From contig NZ_NNBJ01000006.1 of assembly GCF_002803085.1 (NCBI RefSeq), forward strand, positions 186,001-250,000: 64,000 nucleotides of DNA, given 5' to 3'. Positions within the stretch are counted from its first letter, which is position 1. The number at the start of each line of letters is the position of its first letter. Below, piece by piece: positions 54,780-64,000 of this stretch. The notes beneath the pieces were generated by a model. That model was given only the letters and a program-made list of their open reading frames with translations. It searched no databases and was not told the origin of the DNA. Origin of the DNA: Streptomyces sp. CB01201 (GTDB taxonomy: Bacteria; Actinomycetota; Actinomycetes; Streptomycetales; Streptomycetaceae). The position numbers and the translations under genes are program-made.

Positions 54780-54857
54780 CGCCCGATCATCGCAAGAACA
54801 CCGGGGGCCCTCTGTTCAGCGCGCCAGTGATGACGCTAGCGTGGTGACACCTTTGCA

Positions 54858-56756
<1,899 letters not shown>

Positions 56757-56770
56757 GGCCGTGCGGCCTC

Positions 56771-56807
56771 GCGCCGCCCCGGGAGCGGACCACTCCCGGG
56801 TGCGGCG
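56771..56807. terminator. Terminator after thiC
   Basis: The core stem CCCGGGAG/CTCCCGGG (56778-56785 with 56793-56800) is extended outward by GCGCCGC and GCGGCGC. It lies between thiC and the convergent membrane-protein gene. Confidence 0.85.
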
Positions 56808-56821
56808 CCGCACCCGCCGGT

Positions 56822-57661
56822 TCAGTCCGGCTGGTGCTCGGGTCCGCCGTAGTCGGGGCTGGTGAAGTCCGGGCTGGTGAAGCCCGCGTGGCGGGTGGGG
56901 GAGCCGCCCTCGTCGGGGCTGCCGAAACCCGGGCGGTCGTAGCCGAGGGTGGGGATGCGGCCGATCGGTCGGCGCGGCGCGGGGGCGCCGGGGTCGACGC
57001 TCGGATCGGCGAGCGCGTCCCGCAGGAAGGGGTAGATGCCCCGCTCCAGCAGGGCGTGGCGCCAGGCCTCGCGGGCGCGGGCGAGTTCCTGCGTCTGCTC
57101 GTCGGGGGCGTCCGCCTCGCTGTCCTGGTCGATGGCGACGACCTGGGTCGCGCCGTTGCGCACGGCGGTGATCAGCAGCCCGATGCCGGCGGCGAGTATC
57201 GCGGCGGCGGTCAGCGCGCCGAAGAACCAGCCCGCCGTCACCATGGTGTCGGCGAAGGCGGGTTGGGGCTTGAGCATCTTCAGTACGTAGCCGACCAGCA
57301 GGAATATCGCTGCCGCGGTGCCCGCGAGCACCGGGGCCAGGACCGTGACGACGGCCCCCACGCCCGCGCCCGAGGGCTCCAGGACGGTGTTCTCGGCGGT
57401 CGCCAGGACGGAGTCGTGCCCGGTGGATCCGGAGTGCGCGCGCAGCTCTTCGCGCGCCCTGACGTAGTGCTCGTACTCGGCGGCCGCCCGCTCGGTGACG
57501 AACGTGCCGGCGGAGAGCACCATGGTGCGCAGTTGCACGGCGTTCAGACGGTCGCCGATACCGGACAGCTCGGGCCGTTCATGCGCGGTGCGCAGTGCCT
57601 CGTCAAGAATCCGCTCGAACTCCGGGCGGTCCTCGCTGAGCAGGTGCGGAGCGCTGTTCAT
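56822..57661 (-). CDS. Membrane protein of unknown function
   Basis: I do not recognise this 279-residue protein. It has two membrane helices at about residues 105-130 and 143-168, an acidic linker (DQDSEADAPDEQTQE), and a C-terminus with a repeated FTSPD motif. ATG 57661 is chosen because GGGGG lies six bases upstream; ATG 57667 has no room for it. It is convergent with thiC. Confidence 0.75.
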   Translation of the reverse strand: MNSAPHLLSEDRPEFERILDEALRTAHERPELSGIGDRLNAVQLRTMVLSAGTFVTERAAAEYEHYVRAREELRAHSGSTGHDSVLATAENTVLEPSGAGVGAVVTVLAPVLAGTAAAIFLLVGYVLKMLKPQPAFADTMVTAGWFFGALTAAAILAAGIGLLITAVRNGATQVVAIDQDSEADAPDEQTQELARAREAWRHALLERGIYPFLRDALADPSVDPGAPAPRRPIGRIPTLGYDRPGFGSPDEGGSPTRHAGFTSPDFTSPDYGGPEHQPD

Positions 57662-57840
57662 GTGCATCCCCCGATGCTCCGTAGGGCCGGGATGCCCGCC
57701 TGAGGAACGGGCAGTTGGGCGGAAACGGAGGAGAGCCTGCTACGGATAACCCGATGGTAGAGCCGCTACGGCACGCGGTGACAGGGTGTTTCCGGAAATG
57801 GCATACCCGGCGCTTTGCGGAAGGCCTTCCCGGTCAACCG

Positions 57841-58983
57841 TCACCCATGCAGAGGCAGTTGCTGGACCAGCAGCTTTCCGGCCATGGTCACGCCGCCGTC
57901 CATGGCGATGGCAAGGCCGTCGGCGTAGACGTGCGGGCCCTCGACCACCGGGCGCGAGTCCTCCTCGCCGTCTTCGGTGCCGACCTCTCCGAGCAGGTAG
58001 GGAATGGGGCTGTGGCCGTGCACCACGCGCTGACCGCCGTACGCGGAGAGCAGCTCGCGGGCGGCCTGCGGGCCCGATTCGTCACGGAAGGCGAAGCGCT
58101 TGGTGAACTTGCGGAACAGGTCCCAGCACTCGTCGGCGTCGTTGCGGTTGAGAATGGCGTGGACCGTGTCGTTGACGGCCTCGATGGAGTCGCCGTAGTC
58201 CAGATAGGCGGTCGTGTCGGAGTGCATCAGGAGGTGGTCGTCCTCCTGCTCGATCGCGTCGAGCCGGGACATCCACTGGAGGTGTACGTCCTGGAGCCGG
58301 TCCATGTCGGCCTTCTGGCCGCCGTTGAGCAGCCAGGCGGCCTGGAAGGTGGCGGTGCCCGCGCCCGAGTTGACCGGGGTGTCGGCGAACCGCTTGGCAC
58401 CGATGAGCAGCAGCTCGTGATTGCCCATGAGGGCCTTGCAGTAGCCGCCGGCGGCCGCGGCCTCGGCGGAGAGCCGCATGACGAGGTCGATGACGCCGAT
58501 GCCGTCGGGGCCCCTGTCGGTGAAGTCGCCGAGGAACCACAGGCGCGCGGTGCCCGCGGCCCAGTTGCCGGACTCGTCGATGAGGCCCTGGGCGCGCAGC
58601 GCGGCGAGGAGTTCGTCGAGGTAGCCGTGGACGTCGCCCACGACGTACAGCGGGCCGGGGCCCTCGGGGATCTCGGCGGCGAGGGGCTCGACCGTCGGCA
58701 GCTCGACCGTGTCGCCGCGCTGGATCACCGGGAGGTCCCGGGCCGTCGGCGTGTAGCCGTCGGGCTCATCACCCGAATAGGTGGCCGCGCCGGGCGCCGG
58801 AGGAGGCGCGGGCGCCTCGGGGTGGCCGGCGGGTGGCTGCTGGTGGAAGAGCGGCACCGCGGGCTCCGGTTGTCCGGCCGGTTCCTCCGGCGGTGGCACG
58901 GGGGTCTGTTGCGCATACGGCGGCACCCGGAAGTCACGCAACGTCTCCGTCCGCACGGGTCCCTGACCGGCCCCCTGAGTCAT
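57841..58983 (-). CDS. Metallophosphoesterase / serine-threonine phosphatase-like
   Basis: The 380-residue product has a Pro-rich head of about 90 residues and a PPP-type phosphoesterase core: GDVHG at 116-120, GDFTDRGP at 152-159, GNHE at 187-190, then an H-G-H motif (RVVHGHSPIP). These are the metal ligands of bacterial PrpA-like phosphatases. ATG 58983 follows GGAGGGG; the frame continues upstream without features. The target is unknown. Confidence 0.9.
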   Translation of the reverse strand: MTQGAGQGPVRTETLRDFRVPPYAQQTPVPPPEEPAGQPEPAVPLFHQQPPAGHPEAPAPPPAPGAATYSGDEPDGYTPTARDLPVIQRGDTVELPTVEPLAAEIPEGPGPLYVVGDVHGYLDELLAALRAQGLIDESGNWAAGTARLWFLGDFTDRGPDGIGVIDLVMRLSAEAAAAGGYCKALMGNHELLLIGAKRFADTPVNSGAGTATFQAAWLLNGGQKADMDRLQDVHLQWMSRLDAIEQEDDHLLMHSDTTAYLDYGDSIEAVNDTVHAILNRNDADECWDLFRKFTKRFAFRDESGPQAARELLSAYGGQRVVHGHSPIPYLLGEVGTEDGEEDSRPVVEGPHVYADGLAIAMDGGVTMAGKLLVQQLPLHG

Positions 58984-59248
58984 CGACCCCTCCACCACCG
59001 TCGCGCCGCCGTACACCCTGGGAGCCGCCAGGTCGGGCGGGGATCCGTGGTGTCGTGCGCCCATCATAGGAATGCGCCTCATGCTGTGTGACGCACCAGG
59101 GGTGGTCAATCCGGGTGCGAGCGATGTTCGCGGGTGGTTATGTCCCCAATGTGGTGGTCTAGTCCAGGCCGATCCTGACATTGGTCCGCGCTATTGGGAC
59201 AGGGCTGTGCCCGATGCCGGACGACTGGAGCCGCCGTCCGGCCGGAGT

Positions 59249-60382
59249 TCACTCCTTGCCGGGGCCCGGCTGGTTGTCCTTGGCCGGCGATCGGGGCGGG
59301 CTGACCGTGGTGCGCGGAGGCCGTCGCTGGGAGGAGGTGCGCACGATCAGTTCGGTCGGTATCACCTGCTCGATCGGCTGGCCGTTGTCGATCCCCTCGA
59401 TCGCGTCGATGAGCAGCTGGACGACGGCCGTGCCGATGCGCCTCGGTTTGAGCGAGAGCGTGGTGATGGGCGGCTCGGTGGTGGCGTACACGGTGGACTC
59501 GCTACAGCACACGAGCAGCAGGTCCTCGGGCACCCGCAGTCCGTAGCGCCGGGCGGCCGCGAGCAGATCGGTGCCGTTGGGGTCGAAGAGTCCGTAGACG
59601 GCGTCGGGCCGGTCCGGGCGGGCGAGCAGCCGGTCGGCCGCGACGGCGCCCGCGCAGGGGTCATGCGCCGGGTAGGACTCGTACACCGGGTCCTGGCCGA
59701 CGCGTTCGCACCAGCTCAGATAGGCCTCGGTGGAGAGCCGGGTGTAGGTGTCGGTGGTGGTTCCGGTGAGCAGGCCGATCCGGCGGGCGCCGGCGGCGGC
59801 GAGATGGTCGAGCAGGTCGAGTACGGCGGCCTCGTGGTCGTTGTCCACCCAGGCCGTGACGGGCAGGCTGCCCGCCGGGCGGCCGTCGGAGACGACCGGA
59901 AGTCCCTGGCGTACGAGTTCGGTGACGACGGGGTCCTGGTCGGAGGGGTCGATGACGACGGTGCCGTCGAGGGCGACGTTCGACCAGACGTCCGCGGGGC
60001 TGCGGCGTGAGGTGGCGGGCAGGATGACGAGGGCGTAGCCGCGTGCGAGGGCGGCGGAGGTCGCCGCCCTCGCCATCTCGGCGAAGTAGGCGAATTCGGT
60101 GAAGGTGAAAGGTTCATCCCCGTAGGTCGTCACGGTCAGGCCGATGAGGCCCGACTTGCCGGTACGGAGCGTGCGGGCCGCTGCGGATGGGCGGTAGCCC
60201 AGCCGGTCTGCGACCTCGCGGACGTGGCGGCGGGTGGCGTCGGGGAGCCGGCCCTTGCCGTTGAGCGCGTCGGAGACGGTCGTGATGGAGACACCGGCGG
60301 CGGCGGCTACGTCCCGAATACCTGCCCGCCCCAGCCGGCGACCGGTCGACCGGCTCACCTGGTGCTTCCCTGCTGCTGTCAT
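59249..60382 (-). CDS. LacI-family transcriptional regulator
   Basis: The 377-residue product has the LacI helix-turn-helix at about residues 21-42 (GIRDVAAAAGVSITTVSDAL) with the hinge LPDATRRHV, then a sugar-binding effector domain. ATG 60382 lacks a ribosome site. A TACTAT box ten bases upstream fits a leaderless message. A 12-bp palindrome, GTGCATATGCAC, at 60423-60434 may be its operator. The sugar ligand and target are unknown. Confidence 0.92.
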   Translation of the reverse strand: MTAAGKHQVSRSTGRRLGRAGIRDVAAAAGVSITTVSDALNGKGRLPDATRRHVREVADRLGYRPSAAARTLRTGKSGLIGLTVTTYGDEPFTFTEFAYFAEMARAATSAALARGYALVILPATSRRSPADVWSNVALDGTVVIDPSDQDPVVTELVRQGLPVVSDGRPAGSLPVTAWVDNDHEAAVLDLLDHLAAAGARRIGLLTGTTTDTYTRLSTEAYLSWCERVGQDPVYESYPAHDPCAGAVAADRLLARPDRPDAVYGLFDPNGTDLLAAARRYGLRVPEDLLLVCCSESTVYATTEPPITTLSLKPRRIGTAVVQLLIDAIEGIDNGQPIEQVIPTELIVRTSSQRRPPRTTVSPPRSPAKDNQPGPGKE

Positions 60383-60790
60383 GGCGAGCCGATAGTAGGG
60401 CGATGACGGATGGTTGGCCCGGGTGCATATGCACGCGTTGACAGGCACGTTTCTGCATGATCGTAAAGCGTCAATCGCCTTGCGATGCAAGGGAGTTGGG
60501 CGATATTCCGACGCGGTGACGCTTGTCGACCCGTGGGCGGCTGGCAACTGTCCGAGGTTTCGAAGAGGTCTCAACTCACCTGCACGGGTGATGCGCGCTA
60601 CGGCGCGAGCCACCGGCGTGCGCCATGAACAGAAGCGCTCCCCCCTCCGCCCGCGCCCGCCGGGAACCGGCCCCCGTCCCCTATTCGCAGGGAAGCCGAA
60701 TCCTCATAAGGTGAGGAGCATTGGATGTGTACGGAGCTGTCCGCGCCGGCGGCCACGGCATCCGTACGGAACGGTCGAGGAGGACCTGCG
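60383..60790. promoter_or_regulatory. lacI-hisC intergenic region
   Basis: This 408-base gap holds the lacI promoter with palindrome GTGCATATGCAC (60423-60434) and the hisC upstream region. I see no gene I can support. Confidence 0.6.
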
Positions 60791-61870
60791 GTGAGCGAGA
60801 CGAGCCCCAAGCTGCGCGCCGAGCTGGACGGCATCCCCACCTACAAGCCGGGCAGGCCCGCAGCTTCCGACGGACCGGTCGCCTACAAGCTGTCCTCGAA
60901 CGAGAACCCCTACCCGCCGCTCCCGGGCGTGATGGAGAGCGCGGTCGCGGCCGCGGGGAGCTTCAACCGCTACCCGGACATGGCGTGCACCGGGCTGATG
61001 AACGAGCTGGCCGACCGGTTCGGGGTCCCCCTCACGCACCTGGCCACCGGCACGGGCTCGGTGGGCGTGGCGCAGTCGCTGATCCAGTCCACCTCCGGCC
61101 CCGGTGACGAGGTCATGTACGCCTGGCGTTCCTTCGAGGCGTACCCGATCATCACCCAGATCAGTGGAGCGACCTCGGTCCGGGTGCCCCTGACCCCGGG
61201 CGATGTGCACGACTTGGACGCGATGGCCGACGCGATCACCGACCGCACCCGGCTGATCTTCGTCTGCAACCCGAACAACCCGACCGGCACCGTGGTGCGC
61301 CGGGCCGAACTGGAGCGCTTCCTCGACCGGGTGCCCTCCGACGTCCTGGTGGTGCTCGACGAGGCCTACCGGGAGTTCATCCGGGACACCGAGGTGCCGG
61401 ACGGCATCGAGATCTACCGCGACCGTCCGAACGTGGCGGTGCTGCGCACCTTCTCCAAGGCGTACGGGCTCGCCGGGCTGCGGGTCGGCTTCGCGGTGGC
61501 CCACGAGCCGGTGGCCGCGGCGCTGCGCAAGACGGCCGTGCCCTTCGGCGTCAGCCAGCTCGCCCAGGACGCGGCGGTGTCCTCGCTGCGCGCCGAGGAC
61601 GAACTGATGGGCCGCGTCGGCGCGTTGGTGGGCGAGCGCGAGCGGGTCTACGCGGGCCTGGTGCAGCAGGGCTGGACCGTGCCCGAGACGCAGGCGAACT
61701 TCGTCTGGCTGCGCCTCGGTGAGCGCACGGTCGACTTCGCCGCCGCATGTGAGGCGGCCGGTGTCGTGGTCCGGCCGTTCGCGGGCGAGGGCGTGCGCGT
61801 CACGATCGGCGAGGGCGAGGCCAACGACCTGTTCCTCAAGGTCGCGGAAGGCTTCCGCAAGCAGGCCTGA
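60791..61870 (+). CDS. hisC2: HisC-like aromatic/histidinol-phosphate aminotransferase
   Basis: The 359-residue class I aminotransferase has the PLP lysine K223 in [13 protein letters not shown] and the phosphate-binding NPNNPTGT segment. HisC-like enzymes of this size serve histidine biosynthesis or aromatic amino acids; outside a his operon the second role is likely. GTG 60791 follows GGAGG. An 18-bp tandem repeat spans its stop. Confidence 0.92.
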   Translation: MSETSPKLRAELDGIPTYKPGRPAASDGPVAYKLSSNENPYPPLPGVMESAVAAAGSFNRYPDMACTGLMNELADRFGVPLTHLATGTGSVGVAQSLIQSTSGPGDEVMYAWRSFEAYPIITQISGATSVRVPLTPGDVHDLDAMADAITDRTRLIFVCNPNNPTGTVVRRAELERFLDRVPSDVLVVLDEAYREFIRDTEVPDGIEIYRDRPNVAVLRTFSKAYGLAGLRVGFAVAHEPVAAALRKTAVPFGVSQLAQDAAVSSLRAEDELMGRVGALVGERERVYAGLVQQGWTVPETQANFVWLRLGERTVDFAAACEAAGVVVRPFAGEGVRVTIGEGEANDLFLKVAEGFRKQA

Positions 61871-61912
61871 TCCGGCAAGCAGGCCTGGCCCGGCAAGCAG
61901 GCCTGACGCGGG
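61859..61912. repeat. 18-bp tandem repeat across the hisC2 stop
   Basis: Three 18-base units at 61859, 61877 and 61895 share AAGCAGGCCTG. The first holds the last codons (Lys-Gln-Ala) and the TGA stop; the others lie beyond it. A recent tandem duplication or slippage is likely. Confidence 0.85.
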
Positions 61913-61973
61913 TCGCAGGGCGCCCGTGCGGGTAGCTGGGGCGGCGCCCCGGAGTCTCGGGGACGCCTCGTCC

Positions 61974-62354
61974 TCAGATCGCGTCGACCCTGATCGGGTC
62001 CCCGGAGCGGACGGTGGCCAGCTGCCGCGGGTCGCCGTCGATCCGGCCGAGCACATTGCAGGGGCTCGCGAGCCGGCATTCGTCGCCGCGCGAGATCGGG
62101 GTGGGTCCGTACGGCAGGGCGAGCGCGTCGCCGTCGGTCCAGAAGGCCACCGTGCCCGGCTCCACCACCTGCCGGGCGTCCGGCTCCCGCTCGGGGGAGA
62201 CGGGGGTGTCGAAGTAGACCTCCTCGCCCCAGGTGTGCGCGGTGGAAGTGATCGGGAGAGCCCCCGCGAGCGCCGCGCTCGTCGGGGTTTCTTCGAGGGT
62301 CGCGGTGAGGCTGCCCGCGGGCCATGAGATGCGTATGCGCAGCTGTTTCTCCAT
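61974..62354 (-). CDS. Cyclophilin-like domain protein
   Basis: The 126-residue product resembles the short cyclophilin-like fold family (TM1367/DUF3830-like), with EVYFDTPV and LASPCNVLGRID segments. It probably has no prolyl-isomerase activity; the role is unknown. ATG 62354 starts it. It is convergent with hisC2. Confidence 0.75.
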   Translation of the reverse strand: MEKQLRIRISWPAGSLTATLEETPTSAALAGALPITSTAHTWGEEVYFDTPVSPEREPDARQVVEPGTVAFWTDGDALALPYGPTPISRGDECRLASPCNVLGRIDGDPRQLATVRSGDPIRVDAI

Positions 62355-62472
62355 GGCGCCGAATTCAACAAGATGTTGAAAGTCTTGGGAAGAGGGTGTC
62401 CAGATCCGGCCTCCGCCGCTTAGGGGACCCCCCTGGAGATGTCGACAGCCAGTACGACATAATGCTTGTGAA

Positions 62473-62488
62473 TGTGAACGCGTTCACA
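62473..62488. promoter_or_regulatory. Rex operator upstream of cydA
   Basis: TGTGAACGCGTTCACA is a perfect match to the Streptomyces Rex site. It overlaps a second, wider inverted repeat, CTTGTGAA/TTCACAAG (62465-62490). A CATAAT -10-like box lies just upstream (62458-62463). Rex senses NADH/NAD and represses cyd genes when oxygen is plentiful. Confidence 0.95.
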
Positions 62489-62573
62489 AGCGTGTCCCGC
62501 TTCATCCCAAGATCGGCGGGATTAAAGGGGCAAGCTGCGGCTGTGACCTCGGCGATGTAAGGAGAGTGCCGAC

Positions 62574-64000
62574 GTGGACCTGGCTCTGGCGCCGGAAACC
62601 CTGGCGCGATGGCAGTTCGGCATCACCACCGTCTACCACTTCCTCTTCGTCCCCCTGACGATCTCCCTGGCGGCGCTCGTCGCCGGCCTGGAGACGGCAT
62701 GGGTGCGAACGGGCAAGGACAAGTACCTCAAGGCGACCAAGTTCTGGGGCAAGCTCTTCCTGATCAACATCGCGATGGGTGTGGTCACGGGCATCGTCCA
62801 GGAATTCCAGTTCGGCATGAACTGGTCCGACTACTCGCGGTTCGTCGGCGACATCTTCGGTGCCCCGCTCGCTTTCGAAGCGCTCATCGCCTTCTTCTTC
62901 GAGTCCACCTTCATCGGACTGTGGATCTTCGGCTGGGACAAGCTGCCGAAGAAGATCCACTGCGCCTGCATCTGGATGGTCTCGATCGGCACCATCCTGT
63001 CCGCCTACTTCATCCTGGCGGCCAACTCCTGGATGCAGCACCCGGTCGGCTTCCGGCTCAACAAGGCCACAGGACGCGCCGAACTCACCGACTTCTGGCA
63101 CGTCCTGACCCAGGACACCACCCTCGTCGTCGTCTTCCACACCCTGACCGCCGCCTTCCTGACCGGTGGCGCGTTCATGGTCGGGGTCGCCGCCATCCAC
63201 CTGCGCCGCAAGAAGCACATCCCGGTGATGCGCACCTCGCTGCGGCTCGGCCTGGTCACGCTGGTGATCGGCGGACTGCTCACGGCCGTCAGCGGTGACT
63301 CGCTCGGCAAGGTCATGTTCAAGCAGCAGCCGATGAAGATGGCCGCCGCGGAGGCCCTGTGGGACGGCCAGAACTCCGCGCCCTTCTCGATCTTCGCCGT
63401 GGGCGACGTGGCCAAGGGCCACAACGACGTCGAGATCTCGGTGCCCGGAATACTGTCCTTCCTCGCCGACAACAACTTCTCCTCGTACGTCCCCGGCATC
63501 AACGACGTGAACAAGGCGGAGCAGCAGAAGTTCGGGCCCGGCGACTACCGGCCCAACATCCCGGTCACCTTCTGGGGCTTCCGCTGGATGATCGGCTTCG
63601 GCATGACGTCCTTCGCCATCGGCCTCGTCGGACTCTGGCTCACCCGCAAGAAGTTCATGCTGGCACCGGGGATGAGGACCGGTGAGGACGAGGTGCCGAA
63701 CCTGGTGCTCTTCAAGAGCACGCCCCTCGGCGCCCGCTTGACCAAGTGGTACTGGTTCGCCGCCGTCTGGACGCTCGGTTTCCCGCTGATCGCCAACTCC
63801 TGGGGCTGGATCTTCACCGAGATGGGCCGTCAGCCCTGGGTGGTGTACGGCGTGCTGCGCACCAAGGACGCGGTCTCCCCCACCGTCTCGCAGGGCGAGG
63901 TCCTCACCTCGATGATCGTCTTCACCCTGCTCTACGCGGTACTCGCCGTGGTCGAGGTCAAGCTGCTCGTCAAGTACGTCAAGGCCGGCCCGCCCGAACT
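62574..64000 (+). CDS. cydA: Cytochrome bd oxidase subunit I (partial, 3' end cut by window)
   Basis: CydA carries the haems of the bd quinol oxidase used at low oxygen. The visible 475 residues start MDLALAPETLARWQFGITTVYHFLFVPLTI, with the haem-ligand histidine at about residue 22. The GRQPW motif is near residue 420. The short region after the quinol-binding loop fits the short-Q-loop class of actinobacteria. GTG 62574 follows AAGGAGAG. The rest of cydA and the usual cydB lie beyond the window. Confidence 0.97.
   Translation, partial: MDLALAPETLARWQFGITTVYHFLFVPLTISLAALVAGLETAWVRTGKDKYLKATKFWGKLFLINIAMGVVTGIVQEFQFGMNWSDYSRFVGDIFGAPLAFEALIAFFFESTFIGLWIFGWDKLPKKIHCACIWMVSIGTILSAYFILAANSWMQHPVGFRLNKATGRAELTDFWHVLTQDTTLVVVFHTLTAAFLTGGAFMVGVAAIHLRRKKHIPVMRTSLRLGLVTLVIGGLLTAVSGDSLGKVMFKQQPMKMAAAEALWDGQNSAPFSIFAVGDVAKGHNDVEISVPGILSFLADNNFSSYVPGINDVNKAEQQKFGPGDYRPNIPVTFWGFRWMIGFGMTSFAIGLVGLWLTRKKFMLAPGMRTGEDEVPNLVLFKSTPLGARLTKWYWFAAVWTLGFPLIANSWGWIFTEMGRQPWVVYGVLRTKDAVSPTVSQGEVLTSMIVFTLLYAVLAVVEVKLLVKYVKAGPPE

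Overview
This is the replication-origin region of a Streptomyces chromosome or a very close relative. The evidence is the very high G+C content with many GTG starts, the order recF-gnd-dnaN-oriC-dnaA-rpmH-rnpA-yidD-yidC-jag-rsmG-parA-parB, a crowded set of actinobacterial DnaA boxes (consensus TTGTCCACA), many copies of the ParB site GTTTCACGTGAAAC, and the developmental pair ssgR-ssgA. Most genes run in the conserved order known around oriC in Streptomyces coelicolor. No insertion sequence, prophage, CRISPR array, rRNA or tRNA was recognised.

Layout. 1-5742: partial recF, gnd-like gene, dnaN, oriC (about 3138-3700) and dnaA, all on the minus strand. 6124-12102: a plus-strand run for ribosomal protein L34, RNase P protein, membrane insertion (YidD, YidC), Jag, RsmG, ParA and ParB. 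12265-22709: a possible small membrane ORF, a GNAT protein, then minus-strand trxA, trxB, anti-sigma, sigM, a membrane pseudokinase, MurJ and a large secreted DUF6049-like protein; much of this order is shared with mycobacteria. 22903-35125: CCA-adding enzyme, MFS exporter, inositol-phosphate synthase with a PadR regulator, a class A penicillin-binding protein, a GT87 membrane glycosyltransferase, an alanine-racemase-like protein, FemX and a small membrane protein. 35391-40484: rpsF-ssb-rpsR-rplI, a MATE transporter and dnaB, the last preceded by a DnaA-box cluster. 40524-53437: accessory metabolic genes and regulators ending in ssgR-ssgA. 53442-64000: YibE/F protein, thiC behind a TPP riboswitch, a metallophosphatase, a LacI regulator, a HisC-like aminotransferase, a cyclophilin-like protein and the start of cydA behind a perfect Rex operator.

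How the parts work together. The core is a chromosome replication, segregation and cell-envelope island. DnaA boxes occur at oriC, in the dnaA promoter region, upstream of parA and upstream of dnaB, so initiation, segregation and helicase loading could share one DnaA-responsive circuit (inference). Fourteen perfect parS sites and one degenerate site lie between 9.7 and 47.2 kb, all on the dnaA/parA side of oriC; none lies on the recF side or beyond 47.2 kb in this window. Three of the perfect sites sit at the exact centre of 36-48 bp perfect palindromes between genes, where the same DNA could act as a ParB loading site and a transcription terminator. Three others lie inside coding sequence and are all read as Val-Ser-Arg-Glu-Thr. 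Envelope genes (murJ, pseudokinase, PBP, femX, ssgA) are interleaved with these sites.

Gene calls rest on translated motifs and gene order read by eye; no database search was run, so family names for the less distinctive proteins are provisional.
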